A stretch of DNA of 64,000 nt. It comes from Paenibacillus sp. FSL H7-0357. GTDB taxonomy: Bacteria; Bacillota; Bacilli; Paenibacillales; Paenibacillaceae. The DNA is taken from contig NZ_CP009241.1 in the NCBI RefSeq assembly GCF_000758525.1, forward strand, positions 6,758,001-6,822,000. The letters are read 5' to 3'. The translations under genes and the position numbers were made by a program. Under the pieces are notes generated by a model, which saw only the letters and a program-made list of their open reading frames with translations, had not been told where the DNA came from and made no database searches. Of this stretch, positions 1 to 10,887 are shown piece by piece; within the stretch, counting starts at the first letter, position 1, and each line of letters opens with the position of its first letter.

Positions 1-360
1 CTGAAATGAGTCTGGATACGTTTGCAAAAAGCTTTGAGCACGGTAATCTTCAATCAGAACGATATTCGGCAGACCCGATGCGCTTCCCGAGTTGAGGCCG
101 GTGTTCAGCTTCTGGATAATATCATCCTGGGCATATTCGATAACGTTGATTTTAGCATCCGCGTGGTCTTTCACATACGCATCCTTCGCCAGATTCATCG
201 CGGCGATATTAAAGTTTTTGTCCCATGCCCAGACCGTGATCTCCTTGGAGGTGCCTGTAGCCTCCCCATTGTTGGTATTTGCCTGGTTATTGGCGTTACT
301 GGAGCAGGCTGTCAGCAGCATAAAGCCGGCGAGCAGAAGAGCAGTAGCTTTTTTCTTCAT
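1..360 (-). CDS. ABC sugar-binding lipoprotein, N-terminal part
   Basis: Extracellular solute-binding protein of an ABC importer, probably for an oligosaccharide. Only the first 120 codons are here; the gene runs off the left edge. The start follows a GGGGGAT ribosome site. The product opens with a basic stretch, a hydrophobic segment and a lipobox ending LLTAC, so it should be lipid-anchored outside the membrane. An Asn-rich linker follows, then ITVWAWD, the usual first strand of family 1 sugar-binding proteins. The kinase/regulator pair just upstream on the same strand is the kind that controls such transporters, so regulation by that pair is likely. The substrate cannot be read from this fragment. 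Confidence 0.85.
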   Translation of the reverse strand, partial: MKKKATALLLAGFMLLTACSSNANNQANTNNGEATGTSKEITVWAWDKNFNIAAMNLAKDAYVKDHADAKINVIEYAQDDIIQKLNTGLNSGSASGLPNIVLIEDYRAQSFLQTYPDSFQ

Positions 361-385
361 GATGTATATCCCCCTAACGTATATT

Positions 386-399
386 TGAAAGTGCTTTCT
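386..399. promoter_or_regulatory. cre-like dyad in the lipoprotein leader
   Basis: The bases TGAAAGTGCTTTCT form an imperfect palindrome close to the catabolite-responsive element consensus, with TG instead of CG at the centre. It lies about 25 bp before the lipoprotein start, where a CcpA/LacI-type repressor could block transcription. Judged by eye only. Confidence 0.35.
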
Positions 400-564
400 T
401 TATCAAGAATATCATCCTGGTCCTTCATTTCGTTAGAAATTAATTTAGTTAAAATAGTGATAATATTGTCTTTGTATCCGCTTCCACGGAGAGTAAATTA
501 GCATTTATTTTCTCCTTTCGCACTTTTTTTAGGTAAATCCCCGTCCAACAAACATCGCACATAC

Positions 565-596
565 AAAAAACCGGCGCCGTTTATAGGGCGCCGGTT
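565..596 (-). terminator. Terminator after the histidine kinase gene
   Basis: A perfect 10-bp stem (AACCGGCGCC / GGCGCCGGTT) with an 8-base loop is followed on the minus strand by six Ts. It lies about 50 bp past the kinase stop and separates the two-component genes from the lipoprotein gene. Confidence 0.85.
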
Positions 597-646
597 CATG
601 GCGTGGCTTGGATAGTATGCTGCAAAAACACCGGTTCAATCCGTAG

Positions 647-2413
647 TCAGCAGGGAATTTTGATAGAAACCTTCGTCCCCTGCCCCGGTGTGCTGGAGAT
701 GGATACGCCGTAAGGCTCACCGTACAGCAATGTCAGGCGGTCATGAACGTTGCGGATGCCGATGCCGCTGAACAGCTGCCTGCTGACGGACGAGGCGGGA
801 ATCGAATCTTTGTTGTCCAGATCCATCCCATCTCCCGTATCAACCACCTCGCAGTGCAGCGTATCCCTGTCCTTCATTATGGTGACATAGATATAGCCGG
901 AGGTTTTGATATTGAACGCGTGAAAGAAGGCATTTTCGATAAAAGGCTGAAGAACCAGCTTGGGCACTTTAGCAGACATGCAATCCGGTGAAACGAAGTA
1001 ATCCACCTTAATGCGGTTGCCGTTGCGAACCTGATTAATATATACATAATGCTTCAGGTTAATAAGCTCCTCTTCCACTGTAATCGTCTCGTTCACATTG
1101 CTGATGGTATTCTGGAGCAGGGAAATCAGCGCATGAATCGTCTCTGTCGCCTGTTCCTTGCTTCCTCTCTGCACCAGAATATTGACTGACGCCAGCGTGT
1201 TGTATAGAAAATGGGGATTGATCTGCTGTTGAAGCGCAGCCAATTCCGCCTTCCGCTGCTCCTTTTGGGTCTCCACAAGCTGACCCACATAATCGTTCAG
1301 CTCTTTGAGCATATAGTTGTATGCGGTGCTGAGCTGTCTTGTCTCATAGGTGCCGGTAACCGACATGTAGTTATGGAAACTTTTTTTGGTCACATTGGAC
1401 ATTTTTTTAACCAGTGTGCGCAGAGACTGCGTCAGCCTCTTCGTCAGAAAATAGATGACGAGTACGGCTACGGCGGCGATTGCTGCAACGATCAGAAAAA
1501 TCGCCTTTTTGTCCAGCAGCGTGCCGATTGTCTGTTTCTTATCAATCAGATTCACAATATACAGGTTGTACGAAGGCAAATAGTCCGCCAGCACGATGAC
1601 CTCCCGCCCGCCGATGGAGAGCTCCTGGCTGGATTTGCCCACCTCGGCGATCTGCTGCGCACTCTCCAGCAGGTCGGGAGACATGCTGCCGATTTGCTCC
1701 GTCCGATTACTGGACACGATCAGGCCCGATGTATCCAGAAACATTACATCGTTTCCCTGACTCGTAAAGCTGGCGTAGTTCTTGCGGAAATCACTTTCAC
1801 GGGTGAACATATACAATGTGCCGTACGGCTTGGATAAACCCGGGGCGGTCAACGCCTTGGCGGCGACCAGATAACGGCTTTGTGAATTGAACGGGCTGGC
1901 GTCCATAAAGCTGTAGAAGAGCTGCCCATTGCGTTCCTGAGCGGCCTTTGTAATGGGATTGTTCTTCAACTCTTCTGAGGAGCCCGACCAGTAGGTAACA
2001 TCGCTGGTGTAGCTTCTTCCGTTCACACCCAGAATGGAGAGGCCGATATTGGTTCCTCCGATACCGGATTGAATGCGGTCCATCTGATCCCGCATACTGT
2101 AATACCGCTTGAAGTTCGCCAGTGAATTGATATCCTTCTCCGTCATGAAGCTTCTGATCACGCCGCTCTGCCCGACTTCAATAGCGCTGTTGACGGTTGC
2201 ATAATGGGAGTTCTCCAGCGCACTTTTGATCTGGTCGATAATCTTGGAATTGGTGATGCTGAAGGTTTGCACGAACAGCTTTTGGGACATTTGTACGGTC
2301 ACTCCGGTAATCAGGACGGTAACCAGAATGATGCTGATGACCATGACGGCGAATATTTTACTGAACAGGCTTTGATCCTTGAGCTTTGTGAGCCATTTCT
2401 CCGTTAGTCCCAT
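647..2413 (-). CDS. YesM-type sensor histidine kinase
   Basis: Membrane sensor kinase of 588 residues that should phosphorylate the response regulator encoded just upstream. A transmembrane segment at about 17-40 and another at 303-323 flank a ~260-residue extracellular, Cache-like sensor. A HAMP-like linker follows, then the His_kinase motif INPHFLYN with the phosphorylated His near residue 401, and a HATPase_c domain with an N box (PFIENAFFHA) and glycine boxes (GDGMDL, GIGIRNV). This is the full-length layout of YesM/LytS-type kinases linked to sugar uptake in Bacillus and Paenibacillus. It begins 21 bp after the regulator stops, so the pair is one operon. The ligand is unknown, but the downstream sugar-binding lipoprotein suggests a glycan. 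Confidence 0.92.
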   Translation of the reverse strand: MGLTEKWLTKLKDQSLFSKIFAVMVISIILVTVLITGVTVQMSQKLFVQTFSITNSKIIDQIKSALENSHYATVNSAIEVGQSGVIRSFMTEKDINSLANFKRYYSMRDQMDRIQSGIGGTNIGLSILGVNGRSYTSDVTYWSGSSEELKNNPITKAAQERNGQLFYSFMDASPFNSQSRYLVAAKALTAPGLSKPYGTLYMFTRESDFRKNYASFTSQGNDVMFLDTSGLIVSSNRTEQIGSMSPDLLESAQQIAEVGKSSQELSIGGREVIVLADYLPSYNLYIVNLIDKKQTIGTLLDKKAIFLIVAAIAAVAVLVIYFLTKRLTQSLRTLVKKMSNVTKKSFHNYMSVTGTYETRQLSTAYNYMLKELNDYVGQLVETQKEQRKAELAALQQQINPHFLYNTLASVNILVQRGSKEQATETIHALISLLQNTISNVNETITVEEELINLKHYVYINQVRNGNRIKVDYFVSPDCMSAKVPKLVLQPFIENAFFHAFNIKTSGYIYVTIMKDRDTLHCEVVDTGDGMDLDNKDSIPASSVSRQLFSGIGIRNVHDRLTLLYGEPYGVSISSTPGQGTKVSIKIPC

Positions 2414-2434
2414 TTCGGGCTCCTTCCCGCTGCA

Positions 2435-3976
2435 TTAGCCTTTCCGGTATTGACTAGGCGAGCTTCCCATCAGCTTGCGGAATACTCTGGTGAAATAGCT
2501 GTGGTCTGAGTAGCCCACAAGACTGCTGATTTCAGAAATGGATAAACCGGCATTTTCTTTCAGCAGCAGGCACGCTTTTTCGATCCGCACCCGGTTTAAA
2601 TATTCGTTGAAGCCCTCTTTGTTATGTAGCGCAAAATAATTAGACAGATAGGACGGGTTGAAATGAAACTGCCTTGCCACTTCGGTCAGCGTAAGCTGGC
2701 GTGAATAATGCTCGTCGATATACAGTAAAATTTTTTGAATGGCCGGTACTCCGCCGCGGTTCTTGGTTACGCATTCCGTCGCAGCTTGCAAAAACTGCTC
2801 AAGCCGTATCTCCGTTTCACCGATATGCCGTGCCTCATGAATGGAGCGGAAGAACTCATATTTGCTTTCGTCCAAGGCGCGGGCCTCGTAATGGAAATGC
2901 AGCAGCATTCCGATGATCTGAAACATACTGTGGCATAAAAACGATTTGAACTCGAACATCCCTGTATCTCTCCGGCCGGACATGGACGCGACATATGCGC
3001 TTAAGCGGCCGAAAGCCAAGTCGAACTCCTGCCGGTTCAGCTCTGCACCGAAGGCATCCTGATCGAAAGCGGGACCCTGCCGCCCCTCCTCGCCGTTATC
3101 TACCAGCAAACAGTGATCCGGGAGAAAGAAGCGGCGGTCCAGCAGCTTCATCAGATCATCCGTATAGATCGTATGCAGTTCACTCAGCTCAGTGAAAACC
3201 CGGCTGACCGCGAGATTCAGGAACATATTTGCACGGATGCCCGCGGTGAATACCTGATCTGCAAGACGGACGAGCGCCTCATACCCAGCCTCCTCCAGAT
3301 TAAACAACAGGCGGACATGCCCCTCCAGCGGAGACAGCCGGCGGAAGGTCACCCTGCTGCCGCTGCTTTGCAGCAGAGAACGAATGCTGTTCTCCAGCCA
3401 CTCCTCTTTGCGGCTATTCGCAGCGGGTTCGTCGCCCGTATCAGCAATTAGCAGCACAAATCCCGGAAAGGGGAATGTTACCCGCAGCGCTTCCTCGTCG
3501 TACTCCACTGGAAAGCCGGAAACCAGTTTGTCCAGAATATAGTCCGCAGATTGCCGCTTGTCGCTTCTCCAGTCCACATGCTGAAGCAGCGGAATCCGCT
3601 GCGCCGTTTTTTTCAGAACGGCAAGCAGTGAAGCGGCCTCCAGTCTGGGCTTCAGGATATAATCGGCAACCCCGCTTTGGAAGGTCGAACGCACATATTC
3701 GAACTCACTGAAGCTGCTGAGCACGATCACCTCAATTTCCGGATACATCCCCTTGACGAGCCGGATCAGCTCTTCCCCGTCCATCACAGGCATAACGATA
3801 TCGGTCAGGATGATATGCGGACGCTGTAATTCAATTAATTCAAAAGCCTCTCTTCCGTTGGAGGCCTCGCCCGCAATCTGAAACCCTTCCCCTTCCCAGT
3901 CCAGCAGATGGATTATCCCCTGCCGTACCAGCATTTCATCGTCCACCACCAATATTTTGCAGAACGTTGTGTCCAT
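2435..3976 (-). CDS. YesN-type response regulator with AraC DNA-binding domain
   Basis: Cytoplasmic transcription activator of 513 residues. The N-terminal receiver domain has the acidic pair VVDDE, the phospho-acceptor Asp near 59 in LTDIVMP, and a conserved Lys in the ILKPR context. A long middle region of uncertain role follows. The C-terminal ~100 residues form an AraC double helix-turn-helix, with the second helix typified by VGYSDHSYFTRVFRK. This is the standard YesN arrangement, and with the next gene it forms a two-component system, probably switching on the sugar ABC transporter nearby. A strong sigma-A promoter lies 127-155 bp upstream of the start. Confidence 0.92.
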   Translation of the reverse strand: MDTTFCKILVVDDEMLVRQGIIHLLDWEGEGFQIAGEASNGREAFELIELQRPHIILTDIVMPVMDGEELIRLVKGMYPEIEVIVLSSFSEFEYVRSTFQSGVADYILKPRLEAASLLAVLKKTAQRIPLLQHVDWRSDKRQSADYILDKLVSGFPVEYDEEALRVTFPFPGFVLLIADTGDEPAANSRKEEWLENSIRSLLQSSGSRVTFRRLSPLEGHVRLLFNLEEAGYEALVRLADQVFTAGIRANMFLNLAVSRVFTELSELHTIYTDDLMKLLDRRFFLPDHCLLVDNGEEGRQGPAFDQDAFGAELNRQEFDLAFGRLSAYVASMSGRRDTGMFEFKSFLCHSMFQIIGMLLHFHYEARALDESKYEFFRSIHEARHIGETEIRLEQFLQAATECVTKNRGGVPAIQKILLYIDEHYSRQLTLTEVARQFHFNPSYLSNYFALHNKEGFNEYLNRVRIEKACLLLKENAGLSISEISSLVGYSDHSYFTRVFRKLMGSSPSQYRKG

Positions 3977-4102
3977 GGCTTCTCCTTTTTACGAACAAAA
4001 ATACACTAAAAAACAAAATGAAACCCGCTTGATTAAGGGGTTCCATCTCATTGAAACAAACTTATCTATCAGAAATGAAACAGCTTTCATAATCTGATTT
4101 AC

Positions 4103-4131
4103 ATTATAGGTATACGCCCGGAGACTGTCAA
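4103..4131 (-). promoter_or_regulatory. Near-consensus sigma-A promoter of the two-component operon
   Basis: On the minus strand the sequence reads TTGACA, 17 bases, TATAAT: both hexamers perfect, with ideal spacing. It points at the response regulator gene and leaves a leader of about 120 nt. Confidence 0.85.
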
Positions 4132-4176
4132 TTGAGAGGGAGGAGGGCGATTAGGCTATAGTCCCCGACCGACAGT

Positions 4177-5967
<1,791 letters not shown>

Positions 5968-5995
5968 TTAAGGTTTGAGTAAATAAGAAAACGCG

Positions 5996-6023
5996 CAAAA
6001 AAGCCGCTCCACATGGAGCGGCT
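5996..6023 (-). terminator. Riboswitch-controlled attenuator before thiC
   Basis: A 9-bp stem (AGCCGCTCC / GGAGCGGCT) with a 4-base loop and a run of Ts on the minus strand, between the TPP riboswitch and the thiC ribosome site. It is the expected expression platform: TPP binding upstream should let it form and stop transcription. Confidence 0.85.
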
Positions 6024-6061
6024 CAAAAATCCATATAAGGCTAACGCCAACAATGAAATAA

Positions 6062-6165
6062 AGGTCCGACTCCACTTTCCTACGCTGGTATGATCCAGAT
6101 CAGGTTCAAGGGTCCAGGAATGCATTTTTCCCGTCTCAGCCTATTCAGGCTCCCCTAGTGGTTTC
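6062..6165 (-). promoter_or_regulatory. TPP (THI-box) riboswitch
   Basis: Read on the minus strand, this contains the signature blocks of the thiamine-pyrophosphate aptamer in order: CACTAGGGGAGCC, GGCTGAGA, then CCCTTGAACCTGATC and a closing strand around CAGCGTAGG. It sits about 110 bp ahead of thiC and is followed by a terminator hairpin, so it should reduce thiC transcription when TPP is plentiful. Confidence 0.96.
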
Positions 6166-6250
6166 TTATTTAGTTATGTTTAAGTTACAGAGAAATCCAG
6201 CAATTGTCAACCGGTGTTCTTAATAGAGCTTTGGATAAACATGTCCTCTT

Positions 6251-7069
6251 TTATGAAAAATGCTGAGCTATATTACTTAGATACTCTTCCTCAACCGTAT
6301 TTTTCTTCATACTTATGAGCATTTTCGCATCTTCTCCCACTACATAACGGAATTTGCTTGTACCGTCTGTGGCCGCTTGATAAATAGTGTCAGCTACAAG
6401 TTCTGGTGCCGAGGCATAGTCTGGAGCTTTTTCCATTTCCCCTAATTTACCCAGAAAGGCAGTAGTAAATGATTTATAATCCGTTAAGCCATCATTAAAA
6501 AAGAACTCCATCGATCTTCCGCCAAAGTCCGTGCTAATGGCTCCTGGTTCAATCAACTTTACTTTGATGTTTTGTGATGCTAATTCAAAAGATACGGATT
6601 CAGAAAAACCTTCTACCGCGAATTTAGTGGAGTGATACAGAGACATCGTAGGAAAGGTCACGATCCCTCCCATTGAAGAGATGTTGATTAGCAACCCTTC
6701 CTGATTAGATCTAAAATGAGGCAGCATGGCTTTAGTCATACTAATAAGACCAAAAACATTCACTTCAAATTGTCTGCGGATCTGCTCATCCGTAGCTACT
6801 TCTATAAGTCCCATTGTCCCATATCCGGCATTGTTCAGGAGAACGTCAATTTTACCAAACCGCTGAATAGCTTCAGATAATGCAGATTGAATGGTATCTG
6901 TTTTCTCAACATCTAACCGCAACACCAACACATTGTCCAATGTAATGAATTCAGTTTCTTTTTCAGGTGCACGCATCGTGGCTACTACGTTCCATCCTCT
7001 TTCAGCAAAATGTTTTACTGTAGCTCTCCCAATGCCAGATGAAGCACCCGTGATAAAAATTGTTTTCAT
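6251..7069 (-). CDS. Short-chain dehydrogenase/reductase
   Basis: Cytosolic NAD(P)-dependent oxidoreductase of 272 residues. The Rossmann motif TGASSGIG sits at residues 6-13, the structural NNAG follows near 80, and the catalytic YHSTK follows a conserved Ser (NISSMGG) near residues 130-150. This is a classical, full-length SDR. It starts 30 bp after the PadR-type regulator gene ends and follows AGGAGG, so the two are cotranscribed. The pair looks like a self-regulated stress or detoxification unit. The substrate cannot be told from the sequence. Confidence 0.9.
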   Translation of the reverse strand: MKTIFITGASSGIGRATVKHFAERGWNVVATMRAPEKETEFITLDNVLVLRLDVEKTDTIQSALSEAIQRFGKIDVLLNNAGYGTMGLIEVATDEQIRRQFEVNVFGLISMTKAMLPHFRSNQEGLLINISSMGGIVTFPTMSLYHSTKFAVEGFSESVSFELASQNIKVKLIEPGAISTDFGGRSMEFFFNDGLTDYKSFTTAFLGKLGEMEKAPDYASAPELVADTIYQAATDGTSKFRYVVGEDAKMLISMKKNTVEEEYLSNIAQHFS

Positions 7070-7099
7070 TAAAATTCCTCCTAAAAGTATCTGAATTCG

Positions 7100-7642
7100 C
7101 TAAATGCTGCTCTTCTCTTCCTCTAACTGCTCCATGCTTAACAATCCCTCGGCAATAGTTGTAAGTTTAGCTTTATATTCTGCTATCCCAATCTGGATGC
7201 AGATGATCTGGGCCGGGTGCATTTCATCTTTATAATGTGAATACTGCTCTAATAACTGATCTAACTTTTTTTGTGATTCCTCTTGTACTTGCTTCAACCA
7301 GAAAATCACCTTGTCATACCCCACAAATCGGCCAAAATAAAGCCTCATCATAAAATCGGATTTCTTACTACTGTCTCCCTCTAGTGGCGCTAGTAAATAG
7401 TCGTTAAAACAATCTCGCCCTTTAGCCGTTATGTTATAAACATTCTTGTTTGGCTTACCTTTCTGGGGCACAATTTCCTTGGTTATTAATTCTTCCTTCT
7501 CCATTCGGGCAAGCGTAGGATAAATCGTGCCATAACTAGAGCTATAGAAATTAGACAACACATTCTCCAATAACTGCTTTATTTCGTAGCCAGTCAACGC
7601 TTCTTTCATGAGCAAGCCTAAAATAACATCCTGACTGTTCAA
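7100..7642 (-). CDS. PadR-family transcriptional regulator
   Basis: DNA-binding repressor of 180 residues. The N-terminal winged helix has PadR hallmarks: LGLLMKEALTGYEIKQLL, then a YPTLARME recognition-helix region and a wing. The C-terminal half is the helical dimerisation domain of the PadR/Vir type (about residues 90-175). The start is a TTG after AAGGAGG. It is the first gene of a two-gene unit with the SDR enzyme and probably represses its own promoter, as members of this family often do in response to phenolics or drugs. Confidence 0.9.
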   Translation of the reverse strand: MNSQDVILGLLMKEALTGYEIKQLLENVLSNFYSSSYGTIYPTLARMEKEELITKEIVPQKGKPNKNVYNITAKGRDCFNDYLLAPLEGDSSKKSDFMMRLYFGRFVGYDKVIFWLKQVQEESQKKLDQLLEQYSHYKDEMHPAQIICIQIGIAEYKAKLTTIAEGLLSMEQLEEEKSSI

Positions 7643-7686
7643 GAATAGCTCCTCCTTATTTAAAACATCTACATATTACACTCAGT

Positions 7687-7716
7687 AATATATCAGACCA
7701 ATATATATCACGTCAA
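7687..7716 (-). promoter_or_regulatory. Promoter and likely PadR operator
   Basis: Minus-strand TTGACG, 18 bases, TATATT, within an AT-rich stretch that has a partial dyad (ATATATTG / TATATTA). It is about 45 bp before the padR-like start. Overlap of the dyad with the promoter would fit autorepression; the operator part is inference. Confidence 0.5.
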
Positions 7717-7731
7717 TATATAATATTTAAG

Positions 7732-7779
7732 CAAAAAAAACCGAGTGAAGTCAGCAGTGAATGCCTGAAATCAACTCGG
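7732..7779 (-). terminator. Terminator of the P-loop kinase gene
   Basis: Imperfect hairpin with CCGAGT / ACTCGG at its base, followed on the minus strand by a run of eight Ts, starting 14 bp past the stop of the kinase gene. Confidence 0.7.
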
Positions 7780-7793
7780 CTTGTCATTTGTAC

Positions 7794-8648
7794 TTAATTT
7801 GCTGAACTAAAATATTCTGATAAAATCCCCACCAAAACTTGCTTATAATCATTTAAGTCATAAGAAGAGTTATTTACTTTTTTCTTGGCTATGTTTATGC
7901 CGTTAAATATTTCTTCTTCCAATTCCCTTCTTGCCTTTAGTACCTCCAAGGTTCCTTCTAAACCTGTATAACCCTGTTTTTTTCCATACCCTTGGTTAGT
8001 ATAATATTCAATAAATCCCTCCGACCATTCTTTAGGTCTTTCCTTAACGGCCTTTCTGAAAGAATGATCAAGATCATTCTGCTCTACGTAAAGCAGCAAT
8101 GGATTCAGCCGCTCCACAATCGCTGCCAGTTCTAGAACATAATTTATAACGTCTTCCTTCTGTGCACCATATTTAATCATTCCAATGGTCACAGGGTTTT
8201 GTATAAAACAACAATCAAAAACAAAGGTGTCTGGGCCATTTAAAATATTCGCCGAAAATCCCTTCCAACGCTCTGTTATCAGTTTCCTGTTTTGAGCTAG
8301 CGACAATTCATAAACATCATTTTTGGCAACTGCCTGCAATAACTCATCTGGAAAATCCGGCCCATATTCATTTGCGATTTTTCGATATTCCAGGAAAGAA
8401 TGGCTACCTTGTTTAATCACACGATTATTCAACAAATCCCGAAACTTCTCATGGGTACCCAATAATTCATCGAATTCATTTTTCTCGAGACAGGCGACTC
8501 CCTCATAATCCGCTGGATGCTCCAAATCCCCTTCTAAAAACAGCTGAGATTTAAGGTTCATTTCCGTAAGAATTTCATGAACTAATTGAGCCGTTGTTGT
8601 TTTCCCGAATCCTGGTAATCCCTCAATCAAGACTAACTTCGGTTTCAT
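7794..8648 (-). CDS. P-loop NTPase, probable small-molecule or sugar kinase
   Basis: Cytosolic nucleoside-triphosphate-binding protein of 284 residues. It starts with LVLIEGLPGFGKTTTA, a Walker A loop of the adenylate-kinase-like class (GLPGFGKTT), followed by FLEGDLEHPADYEG and a Walker-B-like hydrophobic strand FVFDCCFIQ near residue 140. The rest does not match a family I can name. Similar orphan kinases occur alone in Firmicute genomes. It has its own ribosome site (TGGAGGG) and terminator, so it is monocistronic. The substrate is unknown. Confidence 0.7.
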   Translation of the reverse strand: MKPKLVLIEGLPGFGKTTTAQLVHEILTEMNLKSQLFLEGDLEHPADYEGVACLEKNEFDELLGTHEKFRDLLNNRVIKQGSHSFLEYRKIANEYGPDFPDELLQAVAKNDVYELSLAQNRKLITERWKGFSANILNGPDTFVFDCCFIQNPVTIGMIKYGAQKEDVINYVLELAAIVERLNPLLLYVEQNDLDHSFRKAVKERPKEWSEGFIEYYTNQGYGKKQGYTGLEGTLEVLKARRELEEEIFNGINIAKKKVNNSSYDLNDYKQVLVGILSEYFSSAN

Positions 8649-8720
8649 AATAAAATCCCTCCAATCATTAGTAGGAGGATATGTAGGTTAGGAGCGATAG
8701 AGATGCGGTTTCCCACGACA

Positions 8721-8748
8721 ATAAAAGCGGATACCCTAAGGTATCCGC
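8721..8748 (-). terminator. Hairpin, possible terminator of the cellulase transcript
   Basis: Perfect 9-bp stem (GCGGATACC / GGTATCCGC) with a 4-base loop, followed on the minus strand by TTTTATT. It lies 226 bp past the cellulase stop; no nearer strong hairpin is visible. Confidence 0.5.
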
Positions 8749-8783
8749 AGAATGGGTTTAAATTACACCTTTCCCTGCATACC

Positions 8784-8865
8784 CTGTAAGATTAAAGAAA
8801 AGCATGCCGAATAAAATAGTGTAATCACTATTACAGGCATCCTTTCGCATTGTTAATCTTTACAG
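8784..8865. repeat. 82-bp inverted-repeat structure between kinase and cellulase genes
   Basis: The ends pair (CTGTAA-g-ATTAA with TTAAT-ct-TTACAG). Inside are GCATGCC / GGCATCC and the palindrome AATAGTG-TAAT-CACTATT. The whole stretch can fold as one long imperfect hairpin. No gene is visible from 8649 to 8973. It may be a small RNA, a processed 3' leader or a MITE remnant. Confidence 0.4.
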
Positions 8866-8973
8866 AGTAATCCACATGATCAGGTTAACGCTCCTTTGTA
8901 TGCATCTCTATTAGTTAGATTAACATTGAGCAGAGATAAATACAATCCGGGAGCCTTCTTCAAACCTCCCCCG

Positions 8974-10416
8974 CTAGTCTAGTTGATACAGATTCCACTT
9001 TTGCGCGTTTGTACCATTGTCATCCCAAATTTGAACGTTGGTTCCATTTGCAGTACCAGCAGCAGCAACATCCAGAGCTTTCCCACTGTTGCTGGCAATC
9101 AATTTATAAGCACTTCCAACTTTAACAATGCTCCACTTCTGATTGGAACCGCCGCCATAACTCCATAATTGCACATTCGATCCATTGGCAGTCCCCATCT
9201 CAGCTACATCCAAACCTGTATTACTATTGACGTTAATAACCTTATACAATCCTCCGCCAACATCTGTGATTGTCCACTGCTGAGCACCCGTTCCGTTATC
9301 GTCCCAGATCTGTACATTTGTGCCGTTTGCAGTGCCTGCAGCAGCTGCGTCCAATGCTTTACCGCTGCCTACGTTAACCATTTTGTAGGTTTTACCAGAA
9401 ACGATACCATCACTTGGAGGCGTTGCTGACTTTATCTGCTCTCTGACAAATTTACCGGATGCCGTTAACTGCGCGTCAGACCAACCACCATAAGGGCTTG
9501 CGCCAGGCGTCAATGCAGCGGAGGCTTCCGTCTTATCACATAACGACCAGTTGGTCCAACTCAGTTTTCTGTCTTTCATAAAATCCGTCCATACTTTAGA
9601 TTCGGCAAGGAAAGGACCACCATCTCCGGAAGCGTCACTCGTTCCCCACTCTGTGATGAATACGGCTACACCTTTGTTCCTTGCATAATCAATACGATCT
9701 CTCAGCAATGAACCGTGAGTCCCGGCATAGAAATGTGTTGTATACATAATGTTGCTTTGGGCGATAGGGTTATTGGCGGCATCATGCACATCCTGGCTCC
9801 ATGTTCCGGTTCCTACGATAATGATTCCATTCGTATCAATGGATCGGATAACCGGGATCATTTCCTCTGCATATGGCTTAATGTGGCCGTTCCACGTAGC
9901 ATACCCATTAGGCTCATTGGCGATTTCATAGATCACATTCGGATAGTCCTTATACAAATTGGCCATTTCTGCAAAAAAACCTTTTGCCTGTTCTTTATAA
10001 ATATTCGGATCCTTTTCACCCAGCACATGCCAATCGATAATCACATAGATTCCCAGATCAATCGCAGCTTGTACAGCTTCTTTCACCTTGTTTTTTTGCG
10101 AAGGATCATTGATATAGCCGCCATCTTGCGTATACATAGCTGGCCGGAATAAAGTTATTCCCCAATTGTCTCTCATCCATTTCATGCTATCATAATTCAC
10201 GTACTCCCCAAACCATTGCAAACCATGGGAACTCATCCCCTTTAATTGGATCGCTTCTCCCGCCTGATTCACTAATTGGTTCCCAGAAACTCGCAGTTGG
10301 CCATTTTGGGCTACGACCGAATTAGCTTCGGCATTCACCTTTTGCGGGGGGACGAAAGATACAGTCATGAAGGTGATAATTAATGCACAAAAAACCGCAA
10401 TCATTTTTTTGAACAT
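8974..10416 (-). CDS. Secreted GH5 endoglucanase with C-terminal ricin-type lectin domain
   Basis: Secreted cellulase of 480 residues that should cut internal beta-1,4-glucan bonds. A signal peptide occupies about residues 1-30 (cleavage near NAEA). The GH5 catalytic domain (about 35-330) resembles subfamily 2: acid/base Glu168 in IYEIANEPN, nucleophile Glu256 in FITEWGTS, plus [11 protein letters not shown]. From about 337 to 480 a three-fold ricin-B repeat follows, with QxW motifs AQQW, NQKW and AQKW, probably binding sugar. Related Bacillus enzymes usually carry a CBM3 instead. The start follows AAGGAGG. It is transcribed alone, and a cre-like site lies about 315 bp upstream. Confidence 0.95.
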   Translation of the reverse strand: MFKKMIAVFCALIITFMTVSFVPPQKVNAEANSVVAQNGQLRVSGNQLVNQAGEAIQLKGMSSHGLQWFGEYVNYDSMKWMRDNWGITLFRPAMYTQDGGYINDPSQKNKVKEAVQAAIDLGIYVIIDWHVLGEKDPNIYKEQAKGFFAEMANLYKDYPNVIYEIANEPNGYATWNGHIKPYAEEMIPVIRSIDTNGIIIVGTGTWSQDVHDAANNPIAQSNIMYTTHFYAGTHGSLLRDRIDYARNKGVAVFITEWGTSDASGDGGPFLAESKVWTDFMKDRKLSWTNWSLCDKTEASAALTPGASPYGGWSDAQLTASGKFVREQIKSATPPSDGIVSGKTYKMVNVGSGKALDAAAAGTANGTNVQIWDDNGTGAQQWTITDVGGGLYKVINVNSNTGLDVAEMGTANGSNVQLWSYGGGSNQKWSIVKVGSAYKLIASNSGKALDVAAAGTANGTNVQIWDDNGTNAQKWNLYQLD

Positions 10417-10887
10417 ATAAAGCTACCTCCTTAAATGGTTTGCTGTACTTTCCCGTGCTCTATTTTCCGAAAAGATCCATCCCCCTTCACAAAGTTTGCA
10501 AATCTATGGGGTATGTCTTGGTGTTTCATTAACAATGTAAAAGGGTGAAAGGAATGGCTTGAGGGATGGTAGTTATCTAATCGTTAGGGTGTAGTCGATA
10601 GGCATTATGAGGTGCATTAGCATATGGAGGCGGTTAGATCATCAGATCTAAGAAGAATTATCGTTCTAGCATAGCAGATATGATTAAGACACATAACATA
10701 TGGGGGTTTCTTATGAAATCCCCATGCTCAGAAAACGCTTACATATTCTGTTATATTATACAATCATCAATCGGTTTTTAATACCAAACGACATCAAATT
10801 TCCATAAAAAAAGTGAAGCGCTGTTTCATTCAGCACCTCACTTTTACTATGATGAAATTCAAGCAACACGCTCATATCTTGACGACT
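10417..10887. promoter_or_regulatory. 470-bp gene-free region with cre-like site upstream of the cellulase
   Basis: No supported gene. At 10730-10743 AGAAAACGCTTACA matches the catabolite-responsive element consensus at all but the first base, which would fit glucose repression of the cellulase. A small hairpin (GGGG..TTC / GAA..CCCC) lies at about 10702-10724. The cellulase promoter must lie here, but I see no clear -35/-10 pair. Confidence 0.4.
10805..10845 (-). terminator. Terminator of the DUF1801 gene
   Basis: Imperfect hairpin (AAAAGTGAGGTGCTG pairing with CAGCGCTTCACTTTT) ending in seven Ts on the minus strand, 43 bp past the stop of the DUF1801 gene. Confidence 0.75.

Noticed and set aside
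1211..1837. 208-codon plus-strand frame
   Set aside because: Antisense to the histidine kinase; no ribosome site and no sensible domain.
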